NCBI GenBank assembly: GCA_017303635.1
Contig: JAFLCG010000018.1
Location: 43,923-107,922, forward strand
Source of the DNA: Anaerolineae bacterium
GTDB lineage: Bacteria > Chloroflexota > Anaerolineae > Aggregatilineales > Phototrophicaceae
Length of the DNA stretch: 64,000 nucleotides
Direction of reading: 5' to 3'
Within the stretch, counting starts at the first letter, position 1. The number at the start of each line of letters is the position of its first letter. The notes under the pieces were generated by a model. It saw nothing but the letters and a program-made list of their open reading frames with translations, had not been told where the DNA came from and ran no database searches. Both the position numbers and the translations under genes were made by a program. Below, piece by piece: positions 19,528 through 28,711 of the stretch.

Positions 19528-21015
19528 TTAATCCGGCAACTGCACGGGGTTATGACGCGGCATCAGCAGAACGGACAGAATCACCAGAGACAGGAAGATA
19601 AAGCCACCTTGTTTGATCACCGCACTAAAGAGATGCTCCCAGACCAGGTCACCCAGTCCACGAGTACCCTGGGAAGGGCCAAAACCGACAATCAGGAAGG
19701 TCAGAAACAATCGTGGGGTGTACTGAGCAATTTGCCAGGCGGCCACACAGAATAGTGCCACCGGAACATAGATCAGAAATCCGAGGATACCGCCGATCTC
19801 GGCAATGCCGGATGTTAGTGGAATGCCCGTTGCGTCTGTATAAGGTACGCCTTGCCCCCGATAGAGTAATTCCAGCACTTGCCGTTCACTGCCCGGCAAA
19901 TCAACCGCAGGCCGCAAAAACGAGGGTAATCCCTGCAAGAATCCACCGATCAGCATCATCCCGTTGGCCGTAGACCGACCCGTACTTTGTGATAAGAGAA
20001 TACCTGCCGGCAAGTCAAAACCAGCCATGCGATAACCAATGTCCACCAGCAGTGCATTTTCACTGTTGGAGCGAACACTTTCGGCATCAAAACTGATCAC
20101 GATCTGCGCGTTTTCAAAGATAGACTCGGATTCTGTTTGCGCCTTGACCACCGTACCTAACCCATAAATGAGCGGCACCGAGATGGCTGCAGCAGGAATA
20201 AGATAGCGGATGTGGTCTGGCCGAAGAGTCAACCAGGCCGTTCCAACCATAATCAGACCAGAGAACATAAAGGTGCGTGACCGGGTGATCACGCTGACAA
20301 AAATCAGAATACCCAGTGCCATCAAGGCAATAATACGGCTTCGCTTGCGGGAGCTTTTTAAAAATACCGAGACGCTAATCAGATAGCCCAGGATGATAAA
20401 AGCGTAGAACGAGAAAGCCATCCATTGATCAAAGATTGAAGTCACATCCCGGAAATAGCCATTTTCAAACGGATAGCGGGATGAGAGATAGACCAGTTGA
20501 AGGATCACAATAATCAGCACACTGATCACCTGATACGGTTGCCATATCAGGTCCTGATACCGGATCTTGTACAGCCGCATTCGAGAACCGAAGACGCCGA
20601 ATACCAGGTAGGTGTAGAGCAGCAATCCTAAGGTCGATAACAGCGCCACCTGTGAATAAAATTCCAGATTGCCGATATTCGCAATATAGCGTTCGTCCCC
20701 CAGTATCCGCGCCCCCAGGTTTCCCCAGGTATAGAAAATAATCCAACCTGGCCCTATGTAAACAGCGGCATACGGGCTAAGGAGAAGTTCCCATTGATAG
20801 AGCTTGTAGATCGAGCCCAGCATCACCATCCAATTGATGGCGGCACAGATTGCGAATATCACATCCGGGTTCGGATCAAGAAGAACAAAAGCAATAAAGG
20901 TCACCACACCGCTGGTGAGGATCAAATGCCAGACCGCCAGCGATTTGTTCAAACTCACACCGGCTGGGCTGCCGGCATTTGGTAGCAGAGGTGGATGATC
21001 AGTGTTGATTCGCAT
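19528..21015 (-). CDS. O-antigen/exopolysaccharide polymerase-like membrane protein (Wzy)
   Basis: About 495 residues starting at the ATG at 21015, which overlaps the end of the flippase gene by 17 bases. The protein has roughly ten or more hydrophobic segments and a large loop in its second half (around QTESESIFENAQIVISFDAE), the usual plan of Wzy-type polymerases that link repeat units at the outer face of the inner membrane. Primary sequence in this group is poorly conserved, so the call rests on topology plus its place next to a flippase. Confidence 0.72.
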   Translation of the reverse strand: MRINTDHPPLLPNAGSPAGVSLNKSLAVWHLILTSGVVTFIAFVLLDPNPDVIFAICAAINWMVMLGSIYKLYQWELLLSPYAAVYIGPGWIIFYTWGNLGARILGDERYIANIGNLEFYSQVALLSTLGLLLYTYLVFGVFGSRMRLYKIRYQDLIWQPYQVISVLIIVILQLVYLSSRYPFENGYFRDVTSIFDQWMAFSFYAFIILGYLISVSVFLKSSRKRSRIIALMALGILIFVSVITRSRTFMFSGLIMVGTAWLTLRPDHIRYLIPAAAISVPLIYGLGTVVKAQTESESIFENAQIVISFDAESVRSNSENALLVDIGYRMAGFDLPAGILLSQSTGRSTANGMMLIGGFLQGLPSFLRPAVDLPGSERQVLELLYRGQGVPYTDATGIPLTSGIAEIGGILGFLIYVPVALFCVAAWQIAQYTPRLFLTFLIVGFGPSQGTRGLGDLVWEHLFSAVIKQGGFIFLSLVILSVLLMPRHNPVQLPD

Positions 21016-22519
21016 CGTGTTGTACGACTCTGTATTTGGAGAGAATCTGATTAAAGTACTGCTTGTCCTGCTGTGATAACAGAAAGAACCAGCCCACCAG
21101 CGCCACAATCGTCATGACAGGGACTATCAAGACTATTCTCTCACTAAACTGCTGAAAGGAAATTTGACCGGTATAGAACACGACACCTACAAAAAAGATG
21201 GTGATGACGGTGATAGGCAGCCAGGGAGGAAGCGTTCTGGTTTTCTCTTCAAACCATCCACGACTGATGATCTCCAGCACCGAGGAATAGAAAACCTGAC
21301 CGGCAATCAGACCGATCCCTACACTGCGAACACCCCAAACGGGCATGGCGATGAGCGATATACCCAGCGCAATCCCCGCATTGATCAGTTCCAGCCGAAC
21401 CAATTCTCCCTGACGAGAGAGTGCCAGCGCAAATGTACGCGTAATCAATGAGGGGGATTGGACGATCAGATGCACCGCCAGCAACAGAATCAGGATGGGA
21501 TCGACCGTGACTTCATTGTTGGTCCAAATCCGCAGCACGTCTGGTCCCAGCACAACCAGCCCGGCACACATAAACAGGACAACCAGCCCCAACCAACGCT
21601 GCAGATTCCGATGCCACTGGGCCAGTCGCACCCGGTCGCCCGTCGATGCGATCATGGTCACTTCTGGCCACAGCACGTTCGTCAGATTGCCCAGGACAAG
21701 CCGAACGAAGTTGAACAGCATCAGCGAAACCGAATACAAGACTGTGGCCTGAGGCGAGATGCCTGAGGCAATCATCACATTCAAGCCAGAACTCATCAAG
21801 ACCGTCGAGAGGGAAACCAGAAAAAATTGCAGACTCGGTGGAACAAGTGCAAATGACTGTGCCCAACTCACCGAACTGACGCCGATCTTGAAGGGGGAAA
21901 TCCGGTAGACCTCCCGCACTTCGATGAACGCATGCGTTCCAATAGCGAGCACCAGCAGGATAGAGACGGTATAGGGCAGCCCACCTAGCGCGGCAACCAG
22001 AATGGGAACCCCGGTTAGCATCATCCGTTGGGTCAGGGCATACACCAAGCGCAGCGGTTGTTTGCCAGTAGCGATCAGAATTGACATCAGCAAACCGCTG
22101 AAGAGCAAGTAAAGTGCGATTCCACCCTGTAACAGCAGAATGACTTTGGTTTCGCTGGCACTGAGCATGCTGATGTTCAACCAACTGCGGACATCCAGAC
22201 CAAAGGACAGAATCAGGATCGCAACCAGGGCGATGCCACAAACCACCATATACAGCCGGAGTGCGGCTCGAATGACCGACGTGCCATAGGCAAAGTCATT
22301 CTTCACGAACGCGCCAATCAGCAGATTCAGCACGTAACTCTGCAAACCAAAATTCAGTAGCGACATCGAATCAATGAAGCTGGTCATGGCGACCCACTCG
22401 CCATACATCTGATCGCCCCAGGCGTTGAGCAAAACGGGTACAGTTAGCACTTGGCCGACGATGGTCACAATCAGAATGAGCAGTGACAGGCGAAAACTGC
22501 GAAGGACGCGCTTCAGCAT
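20999..22519 (-). CDS. lipid-linked oligosaccharide flippase (Wzx, MATE/MVF superfamily)
   Basis: A 506-residue protein with about twelve to fourteen membrane helices spread evenly over its length and no large soluble domain. The N-terminal part (LSLLILIVTIVGQVLTVPVLLNAWG, here only in excerpt as VGQVLTVPVLLNAWG) resembles polysaccharide biosynthesis/flippase proteins. Such proteins move the finished repeat unit on its lipid carrier to the outer face of the membrane. Its 3' end overlaps the polymerase start, which fits a Wzx/Wzy pair. Confidence 0.85.
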   Translation of the reverse strand: MLKRVLRSFRLSLLILIVTIVGQVLTVPVLLNAWGDQMYGEWVAMTSFIDSMSLLNFGLQSYVLNLLIGAFVKNDFAYGTSVIRAALRLYMVVCGIALVAILILSFGLDVRSWLNISMLSASETKVILLLQGGIALYLLFSGLLMSILIATGKQPLRLVYALTQRMMLTGVPILVAALGGLPYTVSILLVLAIGTHAFIEVREVYRISPFKIGVSSVSWAQSFALVPPSLQFFLVSLSTVLMSSGLNVMIASGISPQATVLYSVSLMLFNFVRLVLGNLTNVLWPEVTMIASTGDRVRLAQWHRNLQRWLGLVVLFMCAGLVVLGPDVLRIWTNNEVTVDPILILLLAVHLIVQSPSLITRTFALALSRQGELVRLELINAGIALGISLIAMPVWGVRSVGIGLIAGQVFYSSVLEIISRGWFEEKTRTLPPWLPITVITIFFVGVVFYTGQISFQQFSERIVLIVPVMTIVALVGWFFLLSQQDKQYFNQILSKYRVVQHDANQH

Positions 22520-22532
22520 CTAGGAAAGGCCT

Positions 22533-23267
22533 TCAAAGCGGGGGCTTCCGGGAAGCGCAAAGCATATTTTCAGTCCAAACGGTTTGAGTCTTGGATGTTT
22601 CGATGAAGCGCACCGTGTTAGCCACGGCTTTGATGACATTCCATGCCGCGATCCGCAGCACGCCTTTCCAACTAGAAGGCGCAGGCCCGGTTTCGCTGAA
22701 TGTCGCCGAGGTAAAACCACTCAACGTGAGCAAGGTGCTTAAAGATGTTGGGGTCAGAATCGTGGCATGGGTCAGGTCATCGAACATCACCTGTCCCGGG
22801 AACAACCCCGCACCATTGACCGTCTGTATCAGCAGCGTACCGCCCGGTTGGAGTGCCCTGTTGATCAGTTCCAACAGATCCAGCAGTTCCGGTTTGGTGA
22901 AATGCTCGACCAGATCCAGCGCGATGATCGCTGCATAGGTGCCGGGTTTTGTTTGCTGCAGAAACGTGAACACATCCTCCTGGACGACATCGAGCCCTCG
23001 TTGGCGCGCGATAGCCAGCTGTTCTTCCGATATATCAACCCCGCGTATCTGTTGGAAGGACGCGGCTTGCAGCACGGTCATGAAGTAGCCAGGACCGCAC
23101 CCTAAATCAAGAACGGCTGCATCTCGTGGCACATCCGTAAGCAAGGGGAGAATTTTGTGGGTACACCAGCGGCTATAGCTCTGCTGCCAGTGTTCATCAA
23201 CCGCGATTTGTTCGGTTTTGAAGGCGGAGACATAGCGGCTGTAGAGTTTTTGCCGGAATTCATTCAT
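22533..23267 (-). CDS. class I SAM-dependent methyltransferase
   Basis: A 244-residue protein with motif I AVLDLGCGPGYFMTVL (about 50-65), IRGVDISEEQL (about 73-83), IALDLVEHFTKPELL (about 113-127) and LQPGGTLLIQT (about 138-148). It is close to UbiG-like and glycan methyltransferases. The start overlaps the end of the upstream glycosyltransferase by 4 bases and its stop is 13 bases before the flippase, so it belongs to the polysaccharide operon. A non-reducing-end cap or sugar O-methyl group are possible outcomes. Confidence 0.88.
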   Translation of the reverse strand: MNEFRQKLYSRYVSAFKTEQIAVDEHWQQSYSRWCTHKILPLLTDVPRDAAVLDLGCGPGYFMTVLQAASFQQIRGVDISEEQLAIARQRGLDVVQEDVFTFLQQTKPGTYAAIIALDLVEHFTKPELLDLLELINRALQPGGTLLIQTVNGAGLFPGQVMFDDLTHATILTPTSLSTLLTLSGFTSATFSETGPAPSSWKGVLRIAAWNVIKAVANTVRFIETSKTQTVWTENMLCASRKPPL

Positions 23268-24430
23268 AGCGACTTCATCATTGTCAAACCGGCGATCACC
23301 CCGGCTGCCATGTTGGCAAATGTATGTCCCGCGACCCGTGTATACCCGGCTGATCCCATTTCAGACCACCGCCCTCGTTGATTATATGCTTCTTGCAGCG
23401 CCTGCGCTAAAGCCTCAACGGAAGGAGCCTCAAGGACCCAACCATTTTCTGGCCCGACGAGGTCAGGCGCGCAGCCTACCGTCCGGCTGACAATGACCGG
23501 ACGCTTGCAGGCGCAGGCCTCATTCACCACCAAGCCCCAGGTTTCTTCAGAGATCAGTAGCAGAACCTCGCCCAGCGCATAGGCTATCGGTAGTTGACTA
23601 TAATTGAAGAATCCAAGCAGATGGGCTGAGTTGATTTTTGCGGAGTCAATGAAATGCTCAAGTTCGCCCCGCAGGTGACCATCCCCTACGAAAATGAATT
23701 GGGCTTTGTCCAGTAGATGACTCATCTGGAACGCCTTTATCATATCTTGAGTTCGTTTTAGCGGAATGAGCTTTCCACAGAATAGAAAGGTCGGCAGGTC
23801 AGGATCAAGCCCATATTCACGACACAGCCCTGCCCGATCCGCCAATAATGCTTCTTGCCGTGCCGCAAAATAGGCATTGTCGATACTGTAGGGGGTCATC
23901 ACAATCCGGGAAGCCGGCACCCCCATCTGCTCCAAAAAGGCCTTGTTATTCGTGCCAATCGCATAGCACAGGCTGTGAGAGAGCAACCAGGAGAGAAGCC
24001 GGGTGCGCCAGCGCGGTTTTGGTGTTTGTTGATAGCTTTGCAGCGTGGTTTCAGAAATGACTGCTACCGGAAGCCCCAGCAGAATACGGATCGCCCACAC
24101 CAGCCAGATACTTAACATAAACCAGCCAACCAGCAGCACCGGGGTACGTGGCTGCCGGAAAGCCTGATAGAGAATATGAGGGAGGGTTTTGATCTGCTCC
24201 AACCGGGAGTAGCTGGCTTGCTTACTGATGATAAAGCGGTGCCGATATCCGGAGAGCAAATCGACATCCCATTGGACCACCCGCCCCAGTTCCACGTCAA
24301 AATTGCTCGCCAGCGTGCCGCCTGGGTGATAAAAGACCACCTCCAGATCAACCTCTTGCCGCGCCAATTCCCGGAAGAGCGGAACGTGATATTGAACCGG
24401 TTGGCTGGTGATAATGCGCAGTGCGACCAT
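23264..24430 (-). CDS. glycosyltransferase (GT4/GT-B)
   Basis: A 388-residue GT-B protein and first gene of the minus-strand part of the locus. It begins VALRIITSQPVQYHVPLFRE, a start common in GT4 proteins, and contains PTFLFCGKLIPLKR (about 214-227) and LLISEETWGLVVNEACACKR (about 299-318), with the conserved glutamates of the donor site. It should act early or late in repeat-unit assembly; the order cannot be inferred. Downstream genes overlap or follow closely. Confidence 0.88.
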   Translation of the reverse strand: MVALRIITSQPVQYHVPLFRELARQEVDLEVVFYHPGGTLASNFDVELGRVVQWDVDLLSGYRHRFIISKQASYSRLEQIKTLPHILYQAFRQPRTPVLLVGWFMLSIWLVWAIRILLGLPVAVISETTLQSYQQTPKPRWRTRLLSWLLSHSLCYAIGTNNKAFLEQMGVPASRIVMTPYSIDNAYFAARQEALLADRAGLCREYGLDPDLPTFLFCGKLIPLKRTQDMIKAFQMSHLLDKAQFIFVGDGHLRGELEHFIDSAKINSAHLLGFFNYSQLPIAYALGEVLLLISEETWGLVVNEACACKRPVIVSRTVGCAPDLVGPENGWVLEAPSVEALAQALQEAYNQRGRWSEMGSAGYTRVAGHTFANMAAGVIAGLTMMKSL

Positions 24431-24438
24431 GTACTAGA

Positions 24439-24530
24439 CCTCTTTTTGTCCGCGATCATAGATCAACTTGGCACGCAAGCAATTACCAGTTTGTCCACGG
24501 GTTGGAAGTAGGGTATTGGACAAAAAGAGG
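24439..24530. other. 13-bp inverted repeat upstream of the polysaccharide run
   Basis: CCTCTTTTTGTCC at 24439-24451 and its perfect reverse complement GGACAAAAAGAGG at 24518-24530 flank 66 bases just before the glycosyltransferase start at 24430. The arms could form a long-loop hairpin, act as a paired protein site or mark an old insertion. The rest of the 206-base gap up to 24636 shows no gene. Confidence 0.45.
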
Positions 24531-24636
24531 CAACTACGCCAAATAGGAGAAGGCGACATCTGGCGCCAATCCCCGGTTTCACCCTACATCGAGCGAAGCA
24601 ACTTGTGCAGCGAATGGATCAGGCGACGACAGGCAT

Positions 24637-25578
24637 CTATCGCCAGACCGAACTCGCCATACGGCGGTAGGTATGCCGAGCGCCCCGCAGCGCCAGCGAA
24701 AACGCATGAATGTTCTCTGGGGGTGGCATACCGGATAAACCCGCTTCATCCAGGCGGAAGGCATCTGCGCCCAACTGCTTACCCAGGAGCGCCAGATCAT
24801 GGATGACCGCTGGTGGGGCGCCTTCAATCGAACCGGTCACGAACAGCCATGCTAACCCACCCCGCACATGAACGCTGTCGATCAACGCCGCAGTCGCCTC
24901 TGGTAACCAGCCCTGCTTGCTGCCGGTCATCGGGAAGGCGGCGCCCGCGCAACCAGCATCCAGCAGCGCCAACGCCTGATCTCGGAGGCTGGAACGGTTT
25001 CGTTCATCACGCGGGGGTGGATGACTAAAGGTTGGCACACCGACCAGTAGGGATTGCACACCGAATTCCTGTATCATCCAACGAGCCGCTTCAGCTTGCA
25101 TCGCAGGGGTTCCGCCCTGATGCGGTCGCGCATACAGAAAGATCAGATCAGCACCCTGCGCGATGGCCTGGGTTGCACTTTGAGAACTAAAGCGCCGCCC
25201 GCCGAGCGAGGCTGCCTTACTTTCCTCCGCCACAATCAGGTTGATACCGACCGGGCGTCCCAGCATGGCGCTATAGCGGCGCAATAATTCGTCGCTACCA
25301 ATAGACTCAAAACCGGGGGCCGGTTCCTGTTCCCAAAAGTGCGCATCGACCCCGGCGATACGTGGCTTGAGAGGGTCATAACCATCCAGCACGATGAGGT
25401 CAGCCCCCATCGCCGCCGCCAGTTCACCACCGGAGATCCCTTCAATCGGCGGTTCCGTGGAAGATAGCACCTCGACCGCCAGCGTGCGTCCCTCTGCCAG
25501 TCGGATCGACTCGGCCAGTTCCGCGCCGTTCATCCCGGCAAAGTCGCGTGCCGTCGCCTCCAGCAACCGTTTGACCAT
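24637..25578 (-). CDS. DUF7916-like TIM-barrel protein (formerly PEP-phosphonomutase-like)
   Basis: A 313-residue protein of even length with its family. The start VKRLLEATARDF, the segment ISGGELAAAMGADLIVLDGYD (in part AAAMGADLIVLDGYD) and the very conserved end GMPPPENIHAFSLALRGARH...YRRMASSV match a family earlier labelled PEP phosphonomutase or haloacid dehalogenase-like and, as I recall, now DUF7916. Barrel-type strands GADLIVLDG, VGINLIV, LIFLYARP and LLVGVP recur along it. The reaction is not known. It is the last gene of the nucleoside operon, 21 bases after the aldehyde dehydrogenase, so action on a sugar-derived product of nucleoside breakdown is a reasonable inference. Confidence 0.75.
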   Translation of the reverse strand: MVKRLLEATARDFAGMNGAELAESIRLAEGRTLAVEVLSSTEPPIEGISGGELAAAMGADLIVLDGYDPLKPRIAGVDAHFWEQEPAPGFESIGSDELLRRYSAMLGRPVGINLIVAEESKAASLGGRRFSSQSATQAIAQGADLIFLYARPHQGGTPAMQAEAARWMIQEFGVQSLLVGVPTFSHPPPRDERNRSSLRDQALALLDAGCAGAAFPMTGSKQGWLPEATAALIDSVHVRGGLAWLFVTGSIEGAPPAVIHDLALLGKQLGADAFRLDEAGLSGMPPPENIHAFSLALRGARHTYRRMASSVWR

Positions 25579-25599
25579 GGTCTGACTGCTCCAATCACC

Positions 25600-27063
25600 C
25601 TACAGCCCATTAATCGGGCCATAGCCCAGGCGAATATGTTTGGTCTCCAGGTAACTTTCCAGACCCGGTTCACCCAGTTCGCGCCCAATGCCCGAAAGTC
25701 CCATCCCGCCAAACGGCCCGCGAATATCGGTGATGTCATTTACGTTGATGCCCACACCGCCGCAGCGCAATCCCCGCGCCGCATGGAAAGCTGTATCCAG
25801 GCTCCGGGTATAGACATAAGCTGCCAGCCCGTAAGGGGTGCTATTCGCTAACTGGATCGCCTCATCAAAGGTACGGAACGGCGCAATCGGCGCGACCGGC
25901 CCAAAGGTCTCCTCACGCATGACGCGCATCTCCGGCGTCACATCGACGATGACCGTTGGTGCGTAGTAAAAGCCGCCTGTGCTGAACTTCTCAGCCTGTG
26001 GCACTTCACCACCCATCACCACCCTGCCGCCCTGTGCGGTTGCGTCCTGCACATGTTGGCGCACCTTCTCAACCGCCGCCGCATTAATCATCGGCCCCAT
26101 ATCCGCATTCGGTTCCTGCAAGCCATCGGCGGCAATCGTCAAGCGGGTGACGAGATCCCTAAAGCGCTCAACATATGCCTCGAAGATAGACTCCTGCACA
26201 AAGATCCGATTGACGCTGATGCAGATTTGCCCGGTATGCGAATAGCAGCGGCGCAAAGCGCCCTTCACCGCTGCCTCCAGATCCGCATCCGCAAAGATGA
26301 TACAGGGCGCGCTGCCGCCCAGTTCGAGTGTAGTGCGCTTCATGGTTTTCGCCGCAGTCTGGGCGATTTTTACACCAGTCTCGACCGAACCCGTAAACGC
26401 CACTTTGTCGATACCCGGATGATCGACCAAAGCAGCACCCACTGCCCCGCCGCCCGTGACCACATTCAGCACGCCTTCCGGCAGACCAGCATCCAGAAAT
26501 GCCTGAACCAACAACAGCACACTCAGCGGCGCTTCCTCCGAGGGTTTGACGACAAAGGTGCAGCCCGCCGCCAGTCCTGGACCGATCTTCCAGGCGAGTA
26601 AATCAACCGGGAAGTTCCACGGCAAAATCGCGGCAACTACGCCCAGCGGCTGCTTGAGGACAAAGCTATGGGACGCGCCCATATCACCCGCGAAGTGGCT
26701 CCCGGTGATGCGCCGCGCCTCATCCGCATAAAAGTCGATGACATCCGCGGTGTAACGCACTTCCTTGAACGAATCATTGAGTGGCTTGCCGTTCTCCTGC
26801 GTCAAGACCCGCGCACACGCATCCAGGTATTGCGCGCGGAAAATGTCCATCGCTTTGTGCATGAGCGCCGCCCGCTCCCGTCCGCTTGTGGATGCCCAAC
26901 GCGGAAAGGCCACCTGCGCTGCCATGACTGCTGCATCAATGTCCGCCGCCGAAGCTTCGGCAATATCGCGGATAGGTCGGTTATAGGCCGGGTTGATGAC
27001 CGGGCGAGTGTTGCCATCGCCGCTGGCCTGCCAGCGATTGTTGATGAGCAGTGTTTCACTCAT
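25600..27063 (-). CDS. NAD(P)-dependent aldehyde dehydrogenase
   Basis: About 487 residues from the ATG at 27063, which shares ATGA with the end of the phosphorylase gene. The motifs are complete: ILPWNFPVDLLAWKIGPGLAAG (in part ILPWNFPVD) at about 151, FTGSVETG near 221, the general-base ELGGSAP near 249 and the catalytic cysteine in HTGQICIS near 285. It resembles succinate-semialdehyde and glycolaldehyde/lactaldehyde-type dehydrogenases. In this operon it may oxidise an aldehyde from pentose-phosphate cleavage. The exact substrate is open. Confidence 0.93.
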   Translation of the reverse strand: MSETLLINNRWQASGDGNTRPVINPAYNRPIRDIAEASAADIDAAVMAAQVAFPRWASTSGRERAALMHKAMDIFRAQYLDACARVLTQENGKPLNDSFKEVRYTADVIDFYADEARRITGSHFAGDMGASHSFVLKQPLGVVAAILPWNFPVDLLAWKIGPGLAAGCTFVVKPSEEAPLSVLLLVQAFLDAGLPEGVLNVVTGGGAVGAALVDHPGIDKVAFTGSVETGVKIAQTAAKTMKRTTLELGGSAPCIIFADADLEAAVKGALRRCYSHTGQICISVNRIFVQESIFEAYVERFRDLVTRLTIAADGLQEPNADMGPMINAAAVEKVRQHVQDATAQGGRVVMGGEVPQAEKFSTGGFYYAPTVIVDVTPEMRVMREETFGPVAPIAPFRTFDEAIQLANSTPYGLAAYVYTRSLDTAFHAARGLRCGGVGINVNDITDIRGPFGGMGLSGIGRELGEPGLESYLETKHIRLGYGPINGL

Positions 27064-27788
27064 ACGGGCCTCCAATCGGCCAATCCCTCGAAGGCGGCAC
27101 GGATTAGCAGCTTCTCGCCCGTCTCACGAGCCTCGGCCTCAATGATCTCGAACGGATCCGCATTGTTGGTCACAATGCAAAAAGAGGCGACCGCCACCCC
27201 CAGCCGCATCCCCAGGATGAACAGCAGCGAAGTCTCCATATCCAGCGCGACGACGCGTCCGGCCCGCAGCAGCTCGAGATCTGGCAAACCCCGCCCGACT
27301 AACGCTGGAGCCATGCTGGGATAGAAGGCGTCATAGGTAGCTGTCACCCCCATCCGTACATCAGCTCCCCCGCGTTCGCCTGCTGACCGCAGCGCCTGCG
27401 AAAGCGCCCAGTCCGGCACTGCTGGGAAAGCAGGCGGCAGGTAGGCGGATGAAGTCCCCTCAAATCGCGCCGCCCCGGTTGCCAGCACAAAACAGCCCAT
27501 AGGTAGCCCAATGCCCATCATGGTGCCGACGCGCACAAACGCCTTCGCGCCAAGCTGCGCTGCTTCCTCGACCGCGATGGCTGCCGAAGGGGCGCCAATC
27601 CCGGAGGAGATAGCGCTGTAACGCACGCCGTTGATGCTGCCGGTGCCGACCAGAAATTCACGATTGCGGGCGATGATCTCGCCATTCATCATCTCAACCA
27701 TACGTTCGATGCGAGCTGGGTCACCGGTCAGGAGTACCCGTTCGGCGATCATCCCTGGTTCACAGCGCAGATAAAGTGATTTTGTCAT
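27060..27788 (-). CDS. nucleoside phosphorylase, uridine phosphorylase type
   Basis: A 242-residue PNP/UDP-family enzyme. It shows VLLTGDPARIERM (phosphate-binding region, about 19-31), ISSGIGAPSAAIAVEE (about 60-75), FVRVGTMMGI and the ribose-binding ALDMETSLLF (about 184-193). The family splits nucleosides with phosphate to base plus (deoxy)ribose-1-phosphate. The start shares ATGA with the PfkB stop and the 3' end overlaps the aldehyde dehydrogenase start, so it is firmly in the operon of the nucleoside transporter. Uridine or a related pyrimidine nucleoside is the most likely substrate. Confidence 0.9.
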   Translation of the reverse strand: MTKSLYLRCEPGMIAERVLLTGDPARIERMVEMMNGEIIARNREFLVGTGSINGVRYSAISSGIGAPSAAIAVEEAAQLGAKAFVRVGTMMGIGLPMGCFVLATGAARFEGTSSAYLPPAFPAVPDWALSQALRSAGERGGADVRMGVTATYDAFYPSMAPALVGRGLPDLELLRAGRVVALDMETSLLFILGMRLGVAVASFCIVTNNADPFEIIEAEARETGEKLLIRAAFEGLADWRPV

Positions 27789-28711
27789 AAGACACCAAAG
27801 TGTTCTTCATAGCGTTTTTGCAAAGCATCCCAGTCCGGCAGATGAGTCTGGCAGCCAATAGCTTCAATCACAAATGAAGCTGTCACTGCGCCCAGCCTGC
27901 CCGCCACCCCTGGTCCATAGCCCCGCCACCAGCCTGCCAGATACCCCGCCGTATAAGCATCCCCCGCACCGGTTGTATCGACCATCGGCACAGGAATGCT
28001 GGGGATGGTGTGTTCCTCAGCCGGGAGCAGCACACGACTGCCTTCCGCGCCCAGAGTCAGGATGATCTGTTCAATGCCCTGTGCAAAAAGCTGACGAATG
28101 TCCGTCAGGCCGAGCGTCTGACAGACGTACTCCGCCTCAAATCGATTGCAGAAGACAATCCGGCTAGCGGTCACAAACTGCTCGACCACAGCACGGGGAT
28201 AAGCCGCAATGTCCCCCTTCATCTGCCAGATGAGAGGGATGTTTGCCGCCCGCATCTGTTCGACAAAGGCGCGGTTGTAGGGCGCATACCCGACCGTGAC
28301 CAATCCCCAGCGCACGGCCTCTAATCCGTTCAGACTCAAATCCCCACGCCAGGCATCAGCAGCGCCGGGGTGGAAGAAGTTGATAGCCTCCCCATCCGGT
28401 GTGCGGCACAGGTAGGAAGTCGATGTGACCGCGCCTGCCAGCGCCTGGACGTTCTGGCAATCCACGCCTGAATCGACCAGGTAATCCCGGTAAGCCTTCC
28501 CCGGTTCATCGCCGCCCAACACCAGCGCCAACCCCGTCCGAAAGCCCAGCTTTTGCAGGGCAACCGTGACATTGGCCCCGCAGCCCCCATAGGTCATGGT
28601 GGCCTGTTCGAGTGGCTGGCGCAGCAGGGCTGTCTGACCGATGCCGGGTACATGCGAGATCGGGACGATATGATCCAGGCTGGGGTAGCCGGTCGCCAGC
28701 AGATCAAGCAT
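27785..28711 (-). CDS. PfkB-family sugar/nucleoside kinase
   Basis: About 308 residues from the ATG at 28711, which overlaps the end of the hydrolase gene by 8 bases. It has the family start LLATGYPSLDHIVPI, the GGCGANVTVALQKLG segment and the C-terminal signature DTTGAGDAYTAGYLAG with the catalytic aspartate. Known members phosphorylate ribose, nucleosides, fructose or similar. Next to a nucleoside phosphorylase, ribose or a nucleoside is the likely substrate; pseudouridine kinase is another option, but no pseudouridine glycosidase gene is nearby. Confidence 0.9.
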   Translation of the reverse strand: MLDLLATGYPSLDHIVPISHVPGIGQTALLRQPLEQATMTYGGCGANVTVALQKLGFRTGLALVLGGDEPGKAYRDYLVDSGVDCQNVQALAGAVTSTSYLCRTPDGEAINFFHPGAADAWRGDLSLNGLEAVRWGLVTVGYAPYNRAFVEQMRAANIPLIWQMKGDIAAYPRAVVEQFVTASRIVFCNRFEAEYVCQTLGLTDIRQLFAQGIEQIILTLGAEGSRVLLPAEEHTIPSIPVPMVDTTGAGDAYTAGYLAGWWRGYGPGVAGRLGAVTASFVIEAIGCQTHLPDWDALQKRYEEHFGVL

